From Candidatus Woesearchaeota archaeon (GTDB lineage: Archaea > Nanobdellota > Nanobdellia > Woesearchaeales > JAGVYF01), in contig JAHFLT010000014.1 in assembly GCA_023264635.1 (NCBI GenBank), forward strand, positions 1-36,063: 36,063 nucleotides of DNA, in the 5' to 3' direction. The position numbers were made by a program, and so were the translations under genes. The notes under the pieces were generated by a model. It searched no databases, was not told the DNA's origin, and saw only the letters and a program-made list of their open reading frames with translations. Of the stretch, positions 19,855-27,702 are shown in pieces (position 1 is the first letter of the stretch; each line of letters opens with the position of its first letter).

Positions 19855-19946
19855 GCCTCGGCCGGGATTTGAATTCCCGCAGCATTTGCTGTCCCGGGTC
19901 GCAGGCTCCGGAGGCCCGCATTCTGTCCAAACTATACTACCGAGGC
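19855..19946 (-). tRNA. tRNA-Arg (anticodon CCG) with a 19-nt insertion in the T-arm
   Basis: On the minus strand the acceptor arms GCCTCGG and CCGAGGC pair perfectly. The anticodon loop is CTCCGGA on a five-pair stem (one G-U). After removing 19 nt (starting ACAGCAAATG, about 19874-19892) the T-arm becomes CCGGG, TTCAAAT, CCCGG, fully canonical, so the insertion lies between positions 53 and 54. The insert folds as CAGC, AAAT, GCTG. It could be a non-canonical intron, as known from crenarchaeal tRNAs, although a clean bulge-helix-bulge is not obvious, or the gene may be non-functional. The D-stem is weak. No CCA is encoded. The spliced length would be 73 nt. Confidence 0.8.
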
Positions 19947-20007
19947 AAAACACAAATAAAATGACCACTCCTTTTAAGAGTTTAGTCTTGTACGAGGGAT
20001 AGGCTTC

Positions 20008-20628
20008 TTACTCCACATACGCAAACACATCACGCAGTGTGCTCATCTTCATTGGATACGCGCTTGAACATGTCCTATCCAATAAAATCCCTTTTAGACC
20101 AACAGAAGAAGGACCCTCAACGTCATTGCTCACTTTATCACCAATCATGATGGCATTTCCTGGGCTTACACCAATTTGGTTTAAACAAATAGCATAGATT
20201 CTCTTTTCAGGCTTCAGTGTTCCCTCGTCACATGAAAAAACCGGGTGAGGTATGAATGCAGATAAACCCAAGCGGAAAAATGGTTCCTTATAGGGAGTCG
20301 CCAGGTTTGATATCAATCCAATTTTTATTTTTCTTTGTCGTAACTGCTCAAACACGTCCACTGTTTCTGGATAGAGAACACATGATTCAATTTCTTGATG
20401 AACTTCTTCTTCGTAGCATGCGGTGTCAATACTTTTATCTGGCCAAAGTCTTTGTGCCACTGTTGAGAGAGTTGGCAGGTATTCTGTAAGACAAATACGT
20501 CGTGCAGCACGAACTTGCTCGGGATTGGCAAAGCCTCCTTCTGCAAACAAATGAGTGTATGGCTTCATTTCCTTGCTTATATGCATCACTGTTCCAAACA
20601 GATCAAAGATGACTGCTTCAATGGTCAT
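20008..20628 (-). CDS. HAD-superfamily hydrolase (phosphatase/dehalogenase-like)
   Basis: A 206-residue HAD enzyme. Motif I is DLFGTV near the N-terminus (nucleophile Asp9), a helical cap covers about residues 15-90, motif II is SNLA, motif III Lys is in LKPEKRIY, and motif IV is GDKVSNDVEG. The DxF in motif I, rather than DxD, resembles the L-2-haloacid dehalogenase/phosphoglycolate phosphatase branch. The substrate cannot be predicted; a small phosphate ester is likely. ATG 20628 has a TATA-like box at 20651-20660 for a leaderless start. It is a single gene between the tRNA-Arg gene and tgt. Confidence 0.82.
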   Translation of the reverse strand: MTIEAVIFDLFGTVMHISKEMKPYTHLFAEGGFANPEQVRAARRICLTEYLPTLSTVAQRLWPDKSIDTACYEEEVHQEIESCVLYPETVDVFEQLRQRKIKIGLISNLATPYKEPFFRLGLSAFIPHPVFSCDEGTLKPEKRIYAICLNQIGVSPGNAIMIGDKVSNDVEGPSSVGLKGILLDRTCSSAYPMKMSTLRDVFAYVE

Positions 20629-20722
20629 GTATTAGTTTGAATAACAATTTACTTTTAATTGTTTCTGTAAAAAAAATCACCTTGCTTTTGTTTCACTGCA
20701 ACCCGTTCTTTATTACTTCCCG

Positions 20723-21925
20723 TCACTCAAGCCAATTCTTCTTCAGTTGCGCAAACTGTCCATCAATAATACTCTGCCTGATGCGTTTCACAATGGTTAG
20801 TATGAAGTGTACATTATGATATGATGCAAGCCTGTATGCAAGTAATTCCTTTGCGACGAAGAGATGCCGTAGATACGCACGTGAGAAGTGTGTACATGTA
20901 TAACACATACAGAATGGATCTATTGGCAATGTATCCTCACGAAATTGCGCATTGGTAATTCTTATCCTGAATTTGTTTACAGGAGAGCCACCAGCTGCTG
21001 GTGAGATAAGCAGCATGGCAGAACGTGCCATTCTTGTGGGTCCTGCACAGTCAAACAGGTCTATGCCGCGTTCAATGCATTCAAATAAGTCATCTATCCC
21101 CCCAATTCCCAACAGATGTCGCGGCTTTTCCTCAGAAAGCAGGGGTATTGTCCACTCAAGCACTTGATGCATTTCCTTTTTTGATTTACCGAGAGAACCG
21201 CCAATGGCATAACCTTCACATGGCAGATTGACAATAAATCGTGCACTTTCTTCGCGCAAATTCTTATACGCACCTCCCTGTACAATACCAAAGAAGGCTT
21301 GTTCTGTTTTCTTTGCGTTGATGCAGCGAACTGCCCATCTGTGTGTACGGGCTAATGCTTCTTTTGTGTACTCATATGAAGACAGCGGGGATGTGCATTC
21401 ATCGAATGCCAAAATGATATCTGCTCCCAATTTCTCTTGAATGGTAATCGATTTCTCCGGTGTCAGCTTGTGTCGTGATGCATCAATATGAGAGACAAAT
21501 GAAACACCTTCCTCATCAACCACTGCAAGCTTACTCTTTGGTGGCCGCTGTTCCTTTGTTTGCTCATCCTCTCCGGGGAAGATGTTTGCTATCTTGCCAA
21601 CTCCATGCTCCAAGGCGAATCCTAAGGAGAATGCCTGGAAACCACCGCTGTCTGTGATAATTGGTCCTTTCCATTGCATAAATCCATGCAAGCCGCCGAG
21701 CCTCGCTATAGATTCTTCTCCCGGACGCAGATAGAGATGATAGGTATTTGACAGAATGATTTCAGCACCCATTGCCAGTAAATCATGCGGCGTTAATGTT
21801 TTGACAGTTGCCTGTGTCCCAACAGGGATGAACATGGGAGTCTCTATAAATCCGTGCGGCACGCTGATGACACCTGCCCGAGCTCTGCCTTCTTTCGCAA
21901 CGATGGTGAATGAAAGATTGCCCAT
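20723..21925 (-). CDS. tgt: Bacterial-type tRNA-guanine transglycosylase, likely using queuine
   Basis: A 400-residue transglycosylase, bacterial in length and sequence, without the PUA domain of archaeal TGT. General base Asp92 is in DSGGFQ, Asp175 in FDEC, Gln216 in VQGG, the nucleophile Asp292 in FDCAGPTR, and the zinc ligands are C339, C341, C344 and H370 with the usual spacing. After IGG the pocket reads SLGKSK: by eye the position equal to Val233 of the Zymomonas enzyme is Gly246, as in queuine-using TGTs, while Cys177 is kept as in preQ1 enzymes. About 20 extra residues (113-133) are inserted. The ATG at 21925 overlaps the stop of the upstream gene (TAATG), so the enzyme is translationally coupled to Qng1; the upstream open reading to 21997 is not needed. 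Confidence 0.93.
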   Translation of the reverse strand: MGNLSFTIVAKEGRARAGVISVPHGFIETPMFIPVGTQATVKTLTPHDLLAMGAEIILSNTYHLYLRPGEESIARLGGLHGFMQWKGPIITDSGGFQAFSLGFALEHGVGKIANIFPGEDEQTKEQRPPKSKLAVVDEEGVSFVSHIDASRHKLTPEKSITIQEKLGADIILAFDECTSPLSSYEYTKEALARTHRWAVRCINAKKTEQAFFGIVQGGAYKNLREESARFIVNLPCEGYAIGGSLGKSKKEMHQVLEWTIPLLSEEKPRHLLGIGGIDDLFECIERGIDLFDCAGPTRMARSAMLLISPAAGGSPVNKFRIRITNAQFREDTLPIDPFCMCYTCTHFSRAYLRHLFVAKELLAYRLASYHNVHFILTIVKRIRQSIIDGQFAQLKKNWLE

Positions 21926-22842
21926 TAGTAGAAGATTGTACGCGTCTGGTGATGTGTCTGGAGAGAAAGTTCCTTTGCAGTTGTCCAGAGGATCCAATCT
22001 ATCTGATATGATGCAAGAGGTGTTAATGCTTTTATCATTTCTACAGCTTGGATCGTCGCTGCTCTGATCTCTATCTCTTCTTCTGACCCTGAAGCGAGTT
22101 CAACGCCATTGCGGATATTCTCATCAAGCGATTGCTCGTACTTCAACACACCATATGCATGCAACAGCTGTGGCAGTTTGTAATCTGCAAATGCAGTTAT
22201 CTTATCCATGCCTCGTAAGGGGTATGATTTTGCGCCATGTATATCTGCAGCGAGTATTTGTGCACGTTTCAGCAAAGGGATACTTCTTCCTTTGTATTGA
22301 GCCACATCACGAAAAGAAGAAAACTCTTTTGTCATGACAAAAGCCAAAGATAATGCATCAAATCCAGCTTCCTCTAATAAATGGAGCGGGTCTCCGTTAT
22401 ACTTCTCAAGAAGGACAGAACCAAGCTCATTCAGTGCCTTCACTCTTTCGTCCATCAACAAAAGCTCCCCTTGTCCACGGAGAATATGTTCCAAATCTTG
22501 CTTAGGCATTGCTCTGAGATAGTATGCATTGGTTATGGGAATCTCCTCATCCATGGCTCTCCTTAAACTTGCTGCAAGCGCTCTGTATCCACTGTTTTTT
22601 TTTCCATTGTACTCCATGCTCCATTTTTTCTCAGGTGTATTCCAGAAACAGAAATTGAGTGTATCGAGAACCAGCACGTACCATAAAGCCTCTAAAGAAT
22701 CTGTGCCATTGTAATGCACATCGCATTCCCAGGCAGGCACATTTTTACCGTAGATAGGCAATATCAGGAGTAGCTCTTTGTCTATCATGACGTGCTGCGC
22801 ATTTTCTACCACGTACTGTGTTCCCTCTAAAATCGGATTCAT
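21925..22842 (-). CDS. qng1: Queuosine salvage N-glycosylase, Qng1/DUF2419 family
   Basis: A 305-residue protein of the Qng1 family (human C9orf64 homologue). Landmarks in order are FCFWNTPEKKWSMEY (about residues 84-98), SGYRALAASLRRA, RGQGELLLMDERVKAL, SSFRDVAQYKG, LLKRAQILAADI (about 199-210) and KITAFADYKLPQLL, all conserved in the family. It hydrolyses queuosine 5'-monophosphate to queuine, which TGT then uses. It is the first gene of the pair, with TAATG coupling to tgt. ATG 22842 has a TATA-like box 26 nt upstream (22864-22872), so the operon is probably leaderless. Function of the family is established in eukaryotes and some bacteria; in archaea this is an inference. Confidence 0.9.
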   Translation of the reverse strand: MNPILEGTQYVVENAQHVMIDKELLLILPIYGKNVPAWECDVHYNGTDSLEALWYVLVLDTLNFCFWNTPEKKWSMEYNGKKNSGYRALAASLRRAMDEEIPITNAYYLRAMPKQDLEHILRGQGELLLMDERVKALNELGSVLLEKYNGDPLHLLEEAGFDALSLAFVMTKEFSSFRDVAQYKGRSIPLLKRAQILAADIHGAKSYPLRGMDKITAFADYKLPQLLHAYGVLKYEQSLDENIRNGVELASGSEEEIEIRAATIQAVEMIKALTPLASYQIDWILWTTAKELSLQTHHQTRTIFY

Positions 22843-22863
22843 ACAACCAGCGCTTACCTAGTT

Positions 22864-22872
22864 CTTTTTAAG
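22864..22872 (-). promoter_or_regulatory. TATA-like box of the queuosine-salvage operon
   Basis: CTTAAAAAG on the minus strand, centred 26 nt before the Qng1 ATG. Confidence 0.5.
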
Positions 22873-22909
22873 ATTTACTACCATTTGATGAAAGCAAAAG
22901 AGGGAAATG

Positions 22910-22918
22910 CTTTTATCT
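22910..22918 (+). promoter_or_regulatory. TATA-like box of purM
   Basis: CTTTTATCT centred 26 nt before ATG 22940. It overlaps the earlier in-frame ATG at 22907, which therefore cannot be the start. Confidence 0.5.
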
Positions 22919-22939
22919 TTCACTCACCACACAAGTAAA

Positions 22940-23983
22940 ATGAAATACAATGACGTTGTTGATCTTTCTGTTCTCGAGCCAGTGAAAAGGGATATTCTTG
23001 AGAAGCTCAAGGCAACGTTTACTCATTGCGAGACAGCTGGTGTGCAGCTGCATCAAGGCAGTGTGGGAGAACCTGCTGTATTGTTTGATTTGCCGGATGG
23101 AGATTACTACCTCGCATTCAAGATGGACGGTGTGGGGACAAAGTCAGCAATAGCAGACAAAATGGCAATTGCAGAGAAGCAAGGACAAAAGCTATACTCG
23201 GGATTAGGGCAGGATCTTGTAGCCATGAATGTCAATGATCTGGTTTGCGTAGGTGCAATCCCTTTTGCACTGGCAAATGAGATTGCGATGGGAGATGCAT
23301 CTTATCTCACTACGCAAAGGAGAGAAGAACTGCTTGAGGGATTAGTTACTGCTGCACAAAAGGGGATGGTCACCATCGCGTGTGGGGAGACTGCTGTCTT
23401 GCCGGATATCATTGCAGCAGGCCATGCGAACATCACTGGCGCTGCACTTGGGTTGGTGCCAAGAGGATGGTTGCGGCTTGGAGAGCATATCCAAGAAGGT
23501 GATTGTATTTATGGATTATCTAGCTCAGGCATTCATTCCAATGGTTTGTCACTTGCACGTAGAATAGCGGAAAATTTGCCTGTTGCATATGCTACTCCTT
23601 TTGCCGGAAAAACCCTTGGAGAGGAACTACTCATTCCAACGCACATCTACTGCCATGAAGTATTGGGCCTCTTTGAGCATGGAATTGATGTGCACTACAT
23701 CAGTAATATCACTGGTTCTGGTTGGAGAAAGGTGATGCGCTCACGATATGAGTGGACGTATGTCATTGATACAGTACCACCGATGCAGCCTATTTTCTCT
23801 TTCTTGCAGGAAAAAGGAAACGTTACTGATGAAGAAGCGTACCAGACATGGAACATGGGTGTTGGAATGATCATTATAGCTTCGGAGAGTGAACAAAGAA
23901 AGATAGCAGGGATTGCACAAGTAATTGGTCACGTTGAGAAAGGACCAAAGAGAGTGATATTACCATTTACAGAATATCGCTAA
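22940..23983 (+). CDS. purM: Phosphoribosylformylglycinamidine cyclo-ligase (AIR synthase)
   Basis: A 347-residue enzyme of purine synthesis that closes FGAM to AIR using ATP. It has the PurM N-terminal domain with MDGVGTKSAIA (the ATP-site DGVGTK signature), then NDLVCVGAIP and CGETAVLPD, and in the second half GLSSSGIHSNGLSLAR and NITGSGW. An in-frame ATG at 22907 gives 11 more residues but lies in the TATA-like box; ATG 22940 starts MKYNDVVDLS, the normal family start. It converges on truD with a 4-bp overlap. No other purine gene is beside it; purB is 5 kb away. Confidence 0.95.
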   Translation: MKYNDVVDLSVLEPVKRDILEKLKATFTHCETAGVQLHQGSVGEPAVLFDLPDGDYYLAFKMDGVGTKSAIADKMAIAEKQGQKLYSGLGQDLVAMNVNDLVCVGAIPFALANEIAMGDASYLTTQRREELLEGLVTAAQKGMVTIACGETAVLPDIIAAGHANITGAALGLVPRGWLRLGEHIQEGDCIYGLSSSGIHSNGLSLARRIAENLPVAYATPFAGKTLGEELLIPTHIYCHEVLGLFEHGIDVHYISNITGSGWRKVMRSRYEWTYVIDTVPPMQPIFSFLQEKGNVTDEEAYQTWNMGVGMIIIASESEQRKIAGIAQVIGHVEKGPKRVILPFTEYR

Positions 23984-25161
23984 AGCTGACATATTCTTTT
24001 TATTATAATGGTCGCATATGCCCCCTTTTCCAATGCAAAAGAGAGAGTAATTTTGTATAATCCATTGTTTAGCTCGTCTTTTTCTGGCTCAGTTGCAGCA
24101 AGATTCTGCGGAAAAAGAAGCATTGAACGAGGTCTTTCCTTGAAAAAGAGAGACGTCATTTTTTTAACTACCAGATCATCCAGTGTAAGCCCTTCCTTAC
24201 GTAGAACTCTGTCCACAATTCTCTGTAATTCATAAGAGACTCTGGTTTTCTTGCTGAGCATGGGAAGAGCATATGTGCGCCATTGTTCAAGCAACTCAGG
24301 TGACAATTCTTTGTAGAACAACAATTTTCCTGCACCGTATGGGAATTCTACAAGTTTCTGTATTTTTTGCCGTAATAGTAATTTAACACACTCATTCCAA
24401 AGAAAACTTTGATATGCAGAGACGAATAATTCTTTTATGGTCCTATCAAGGAGCTTGAATGCACCAACAAAGTCATTTTGATTCTTTACAAGATATTCGA
24501 GCACACGATATTCCTCCCGTAGATGCTTTGCAACTGGTGCACATTGTTCTACAAGAGTCTCCCATTGCCCCCAGTGCATGTCAAGGGATTTTCTGCAATT
24601 TCTGACAGATGCACGTTCAAAGCCCCGTTTTCGTGTGAGAAATAATTTTAATCCTGTTTCGAAATCATCAAAAATAAGATGCTTTGCAATGAAGTCAGAG
24701 GTTCCTTGCAATGACCCGAAGCGTTGCGTGTCAAAGTAATTAGGAACACCAAACTGTTTTGTTTGTTCTGTGGCTTTCTTTATCTTATCTAATTCATCTT
24801 TTCGTAATGCTCTTACGGTTATCGTGAACTTGTTCTTTTCAAGGTCACCTGTCTTTAGTGGTTGTTCAACAAAGCCAATAAATTGCAGCGAGATGTTTTT
24901 CTCCATGAACGTATATCTCTGGCCATCTCTGCCTTTAATGGACAGATACTGCGTTGTTTTTGCATGCTTGTCCTTTAGCCCAGCAATGCCTATTTCTGGG
25001 TAAGCAATACGGAACTTTCGCATTATAATCTTTTTGGCTTCAAGTGTATCCAGACTTGTTTTTTCCAGAAGGTAAAGCGAATATTTTCCCTCTTTGGAGA
25101 AGGTAGGATGATACATCTCTTCCACAATAAAATCTTCTGGCGTCTGCTTAAGTTTCATCAT
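23980..25161 (-). CDS. truD: tRNA pseudouridine(13) synthase TruD
   Basis: A 393-residue pseudouridine synthase that acts on U13 of tRNA (and in some archaea U35 of tRNA-Tyr, as Pus7-like). The catalytic Asp is in GLKDKHA (about residues 61-67), and NYFDTQRFGS, the C-terminal end of the active site and the TRUD insertion domain follow. The length is normal for archaeal TruD. Starts are ATG 25161 or the adjacent 25158. A TATA-like box (25179-25188) fits a leaderless start. It is divergent from tRNA-Lys, whose TATA box is just beside it. Confidence 0.95.
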   Translation of the reverse strand: MMKLKQTPEDFIVEEMYHPTFSKEGKYSLYLLEKTSLDTLEAKKIIMRKFRIAYPEIGIAGLKDKHAKTTQYLSIKGRDGQRYTFMEKNISLQFIGFVEQPLKTGDLEKNKFTITVRALRKDELDKIKKATEQTKQFGVPNYFDTQRFGSLQGTSDFIAKHLIFDDFETGLKLFLTRKRGFERASVRNCRKSLDMHWGQWETLVEQCAPVAKHLREEYRVLEYLVKNQNDFVGAFKLLDRTIKELFVSAYQSFLWNECVKLLLRQKIQKLVEFPYGAGKLLFYKELSPELLEQWRTYALPMLSKKTRVSYELQRIVDRVLRKEGLTLDDLVVKKMTSLFFKERPRSMLLFPQNLAATEPEKDELNNGLYKITLSFALEKGAYATIIIKRICQL

Positions 25162-25178
25162 TTTAGTGGATGTGGTTC

Positions 25179-25199
25179 GTTATAAAAACCTTTATATAA
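25179..25199. promoter_or_regulatory. Back-to-back TATA boxes of truD (minus) and tRNA-Lys (plus)
   Basis: TTTTTATAAC on the minus strand (25179-25188) serves truD and CTTTATATAA on the plus strand (about 25190-25199) is placed 25 nt before the tRNA. Transcription from the two promoters would compete for the same short region. Confidence 0.55.
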
Positions 25200-25219
25200 T
25201 CCCCATCAAAAAACAGAAT

Positions 25220-25292
25220 GGGCTGTTAGCTTAATGGCTATAGCATTCGACTCTTAATCGAAAGGTTGCGGGTTCGAGTCCCGCACAGCCCA
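25220..25292 (+). tRNA. tRNA-Lys (anticodon CTT)
   Basis: A 73-nt tRNA with all arms: acceptor GGGCTGT/ACAGCCC plus discriminator A, D-arm with GG, anticodon stem TTCGA/TCGAA with loop CTCTTAA, and T-arm GCGGG-TTCGAGT-CCCGC. No intron and no encoded CCA. It lies 32 nt before the next gene. Confidence 0.97.
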
Positions 25293-25324
25293 GTACAACA
25301 TACTCAGTGAAATGAAAAGAGGTT

Positions 25325-26152
25325 ATGCCACTTGATAGCTATCTCGGAATTGGAAAACCCGAAGAGAAGAGGGAAATTGACATAAAAAGAAATCCTGTAG
25401 ATATACTTAACTCAGCATATTCATTGTGGTGTGGATTCATTAAGCAACGAGCGCCTTGTCAGGCACCGGGTTGGCAGGAGCATATTTCTACTTTAGATTC
25501 GTTGCTTAAAGAAGCTGAATCCATTCTTAATCCGTATGATAAGAATATTCCCGCTATTGTGAAAGGAGAAGAATATTTTTCCTTTATGGATGTAATAAGA
25601 AATAAGATACGGTTTGAGTTGCCGCACATAGTGCAATATTTTCTTCCGGGTCTTTTTTATACCGCTTTGTTGCACTTGGAAACTGAACGCACTATTATTA
25701 TTCCGAAAAATATTGCCCTGCCAGCACTAGGTTATAAATTACAAAAAGGCAGTATAATCAACTATGGAGATATGCCCGAGAAGAGATATTCCACTGCACT
25801 TGGATCACATGCTATTGGTGGACTTATTGTTAACCGAGGAGTCATTGGTGGAATTGGTACAGAAGCACATGGAGGTGTATTTCTTAATCTTGGTTGTGTT
25901 AATGATGTCTTAGGTAGAAACTCCCAAGAGGGTTACTTTATCTGTAGTCATATATGCAAATGGTATCATCACAGGTATGATCACTTAGTAAACGTAAAAA
26001 GAACTCTCCAACGCCATGTGACTGTACAAGAAAAAGCATTGTTACCTTTTTTTACTGATTTAAAGATAGCTGCACATCACGAAGATGTTCTTCACATAAA
26101 AAACATAGTTAATAACATTAAACAATACTGCACACGGTACTATGCCCATTGA
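25325..26152 (+). CDS. Unknown protein, first of a tandem paralogous pair with GXGXG-like beta-helix repeats
   Basis: A 275-residue protein I cannot name. It starts MPLDSYLGIGKPEEK, has a helical middle, then a Gly-rich part at about residues 140-200 with turns every 6-8 residues (SIINYGDM, SHAIGGLIVNRG, GIGTEAHGGVFLNLG). This resembles the GXGXG-type right-handed beta-helix of glutamate synthase and related proteins. A C-terminal extension (about 205-275) is His- and Lys-rich and absent from the second copy. The paralogue follows with 11-bp overlap, so they are coupled. GAGG lies only two nt before the ATG, and no separate TATA box is seen between the tRNA and this gene. Confidence 0.6.
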   Translation: MPLDSYLGIGKPEEKREIDIKRNPVDILNSAYSLWCGFIKQRAPCQAPGWQEHISTLDSLLKEAESILNPYDKNIPAIVKGEEYFSFMDVIRNKIRFELPHIVQYFLPGLFYTALLHLETERTIIIPKNIALPALGYKLQKGSIINYGDMPEKRYSTALGSHAIGGLIVNRGVIGGIGTEAHGGVFLNLGCVNDVLGRNSQEGYFICSHICKWYHHRYDHLVNVKRTLQRHVTVQEKALLPFFTDLKIAAHHEDVLHIKNIVNNIKQYCTRYYAH

Positions 26153-26792
26153 TAAATACTTCGGACTTGGAAAGCCAGATGAGAAACAAATCATTGAACA
26201 TGGTGATAATCCCTTGACCATGCTCACTGCAGCATATAAGGAGTGGATTACCTATGTAGAAAGGGACCCTATTCGTGCTGAAACTCCCGATCGTTTTTTA
26301 TCAAAAGCTGAAGAAATTCTTATGCCCTGTGTTGGTAAACTGCCAAAAAAGATGGACAATACAGAGTACTTCCTTCCGCTGAGACTGTACGAACCAAATA
26401 TGCTTGCGGGAATATTCTATACCGCTCTGCTCAATAGCGGTGCAATTGATTACTTGATTATCCCTAAAAAAATAAGAAATATGTATCATTTTGGCTATAG
26501 ACTACGGAGAGGTGTTCTTGAGAATTATGCAAAGCTAGACTTAATCGGATGGCATGCTGAAGGTGGCTGTCTCATTAATCATGTTCGGATGGGAGAGGGT
26601 TTTGGTTCAGAAGCAACAGGTGGGCTATTCGTTAATTATGGTAAAGTGCAGCCTTATTTGTTTCCTACAAGTTCATTTGGGTCGATATCTAAAGGGGGAG
26701 TTTTTCTTGATTATGAGCATCGTGATTTTACCTATGACCCTGGGGGTGTTCCTCCTATTGACAAGCACTGCAAAGAGCATTATGCTCGCTAA
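26142..26792 (+). CDS. Unknown protein, second of the tandem paralogous pair
   Basis: A 216-residue homologue of the preceding protein. It starts MPIDKYFGLGKPDEK, has the same NPLTMLTAAYKEW helix and LAGIFYTALL segment, and a Gly-rich stretch (HAEGGCLINHVRMGEGFGSEATGG and GSISKGGVFLDYE) that lines up with the first copy. It ends without the His-rich tail. The start codon lies inside the end of the first gene (11-bp overlap). This is clearly a duplication followed by divergence. Function unknown; the fold guess is beta-helix. Confidence 0.6.
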   Translation: MPIDKYFGLGKPDEKQIIEHGDNPLTMLTAAYKEWITYVERDPIRAETPDRFLSKAEEILMPCVGKLPKKMDNTEYFLPLRLYEPNMLAGIFYTALLNSGAIDYLIIPKKIRNMYHFGYRLRRGVLENYAKLDLIGWHAEGGCLINHVRMGEGFGSEATGGLFVNYGKVQPYLFPTSSFGSISKGGVFLDYEHRDFTYDPGGVPPIDKHCKEHYAR

Positions 26793-26825
26793 GCGAGCTG
26801 CGGAGTATAAATTCAATTTGTGAAA

Positions 26826-27563
26826 TCACCCAAACAATTTCCGTTCAATCTCTTCACGTGTCACGTAGATAAATTCCCCAGGTGTAAGCGATTCCAGCGA
26901 GAGATTGCCTATCTTCGTACGTGTAAGCCTAATTACCTTGTGCCCCAGCACTTCACACATTTTGCGAACCTGCCTTTTTTTTCCTTCGGTAACCGTGACC
27001 TCCAGCAATGATTTCTCATCCGTGCGGAGGATGATGCATTTCGCAGGTCGTGTCCTGTATTTTGTCAGCCTGCCATCAAGCTCTAGAGTGATGATGACGC
27101 CACTCGCTAGCCTTCTGGCTTCATCAGGAGTAACAATGCCTTCCACCAACACTTCGTATGTTTTTGGTATATTCTTTTCCGGTGAAAGGATTCTGTGCGC
27201 TAGCTTTCCATCATTTGTGATAATGAGAACACCCTCCGAATCCCAATCGAGTCTGCCTACGACGAATAATGTTTTCTTCAGATGATCGTCTGTCGTTATC
27301 AGATGGAGCACATATGATTTTTCTCCTGCCTGACAAGTAGAACCTTTTGGCTTGTTGAGGATAATATAAACAGTTTGCTCTACTGGCTGTAATGGCTTAT
27401 CATCCACAGTGGCTTGCTGGAATTTTGTATTCACTTTGTACTTCAGAGAGTGAACTATTACTCCATTAATCTTCACTCGTCCTTGATCCAGTAATACCTG
27501 TGCTTCTGTGCTGCTCTTTACCATGCCAGCACGTTTCAATAACTGGTAAATACGTTTTTCCAT
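26826..27563 (-). CDS. RsuA/RluB/RluE-family pseudouridine synthase
   Basis: A 245-residue enzyme with an N-terminal S4 RNA-binding domain (MEKRIYQLLKRAGMVKSSTEA to about residue 60) and a pseudouridine synthase domain. The catalytic Asp is in GRLDWDSEGVLIITNDG (about 102-118), and the KTYEV and EGKKRQVRKM segments are typical. Bacterial members modify 16S or 23S rRNA; the archaeal substrate is unknown. Such bacterial-type enzymes are uncommon in archaea, so transfer is possible. ATG 27563 has a TATA-like box (27586-27596) and is probably leaderless. Confidence 0.9.
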   Translation of the reverse strand: MEKRIYQLLKRAGMVKSSTEAQVLLDQGRVKINGVIVHSLKYKVNTKFQQATVDDKPLQPVEQTVYIILNKPKGSTCQAGEKSYVLHLITTDDHLKKTLFVVGRLDWDSEGVLIITNDGKLAHRILSPEKNIPKTYEVLVEGIVTPDEARRLASGVIITLELDGRLTKYRTRPAKCIILRTDEKSLLEVTVTEGKKRQVRKMCEVLGHKVIRLTRTKIGNLSLESLTPGEFIYVTREEIERKLFG

Positions 27564-27585
27564 ATGGGAGGTGTCAGTAAAGGTG

Positions 27586-27596
27586 ATTTTAAATAG
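27586..27596 (-). promoter_or_regulatory. TATA-like box of the RsuA-family gene
   Basis: CTATTTAAAAT on the minus strand, centred about 27 nt before ATG 27563. Confidence 0.5.
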
Positions 27597-27668
27597 CTAC
27601 CGTGATTCCTATCTTCTTAGTGCGAAGCAGAGCTGGCAGGCGGAACTCTGAAAGATAGAACTATAGCA

Positions 27669-27680
27669 ACATTTAAAAAC
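27669..27680 (+). promoter_or_regulatory. TATA-like box of spt5
   Basis: ACATTTAAAAAC centred 26-27 nt before ATG 27703. The stretch before it (27608-27654) can fold into a nested hairpin (outer CTATCTT/AAGATAG, inner CAGAG/CTCTG) of unknown role. Confidence 0.5.
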
Positions 27681-27702
27681 CAATTCTAATTTTTAGGAAA
27701 AT

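Noticed and set aside
19855-19946. tRNA with a long variable arm (Ser/Leu type)
   Set aside because: The anticodon loop reads CCG with T before it, and removal of the insert gives an exact normal T-arm, so an insertion between 53 and 54 is the simpler reading.
27608-27654. H/ACA-type guide RNA upstream of spt5
   Set aside because: The nested hairpin is suggestive, but no ACA box lies at the required distance after the lower stem.
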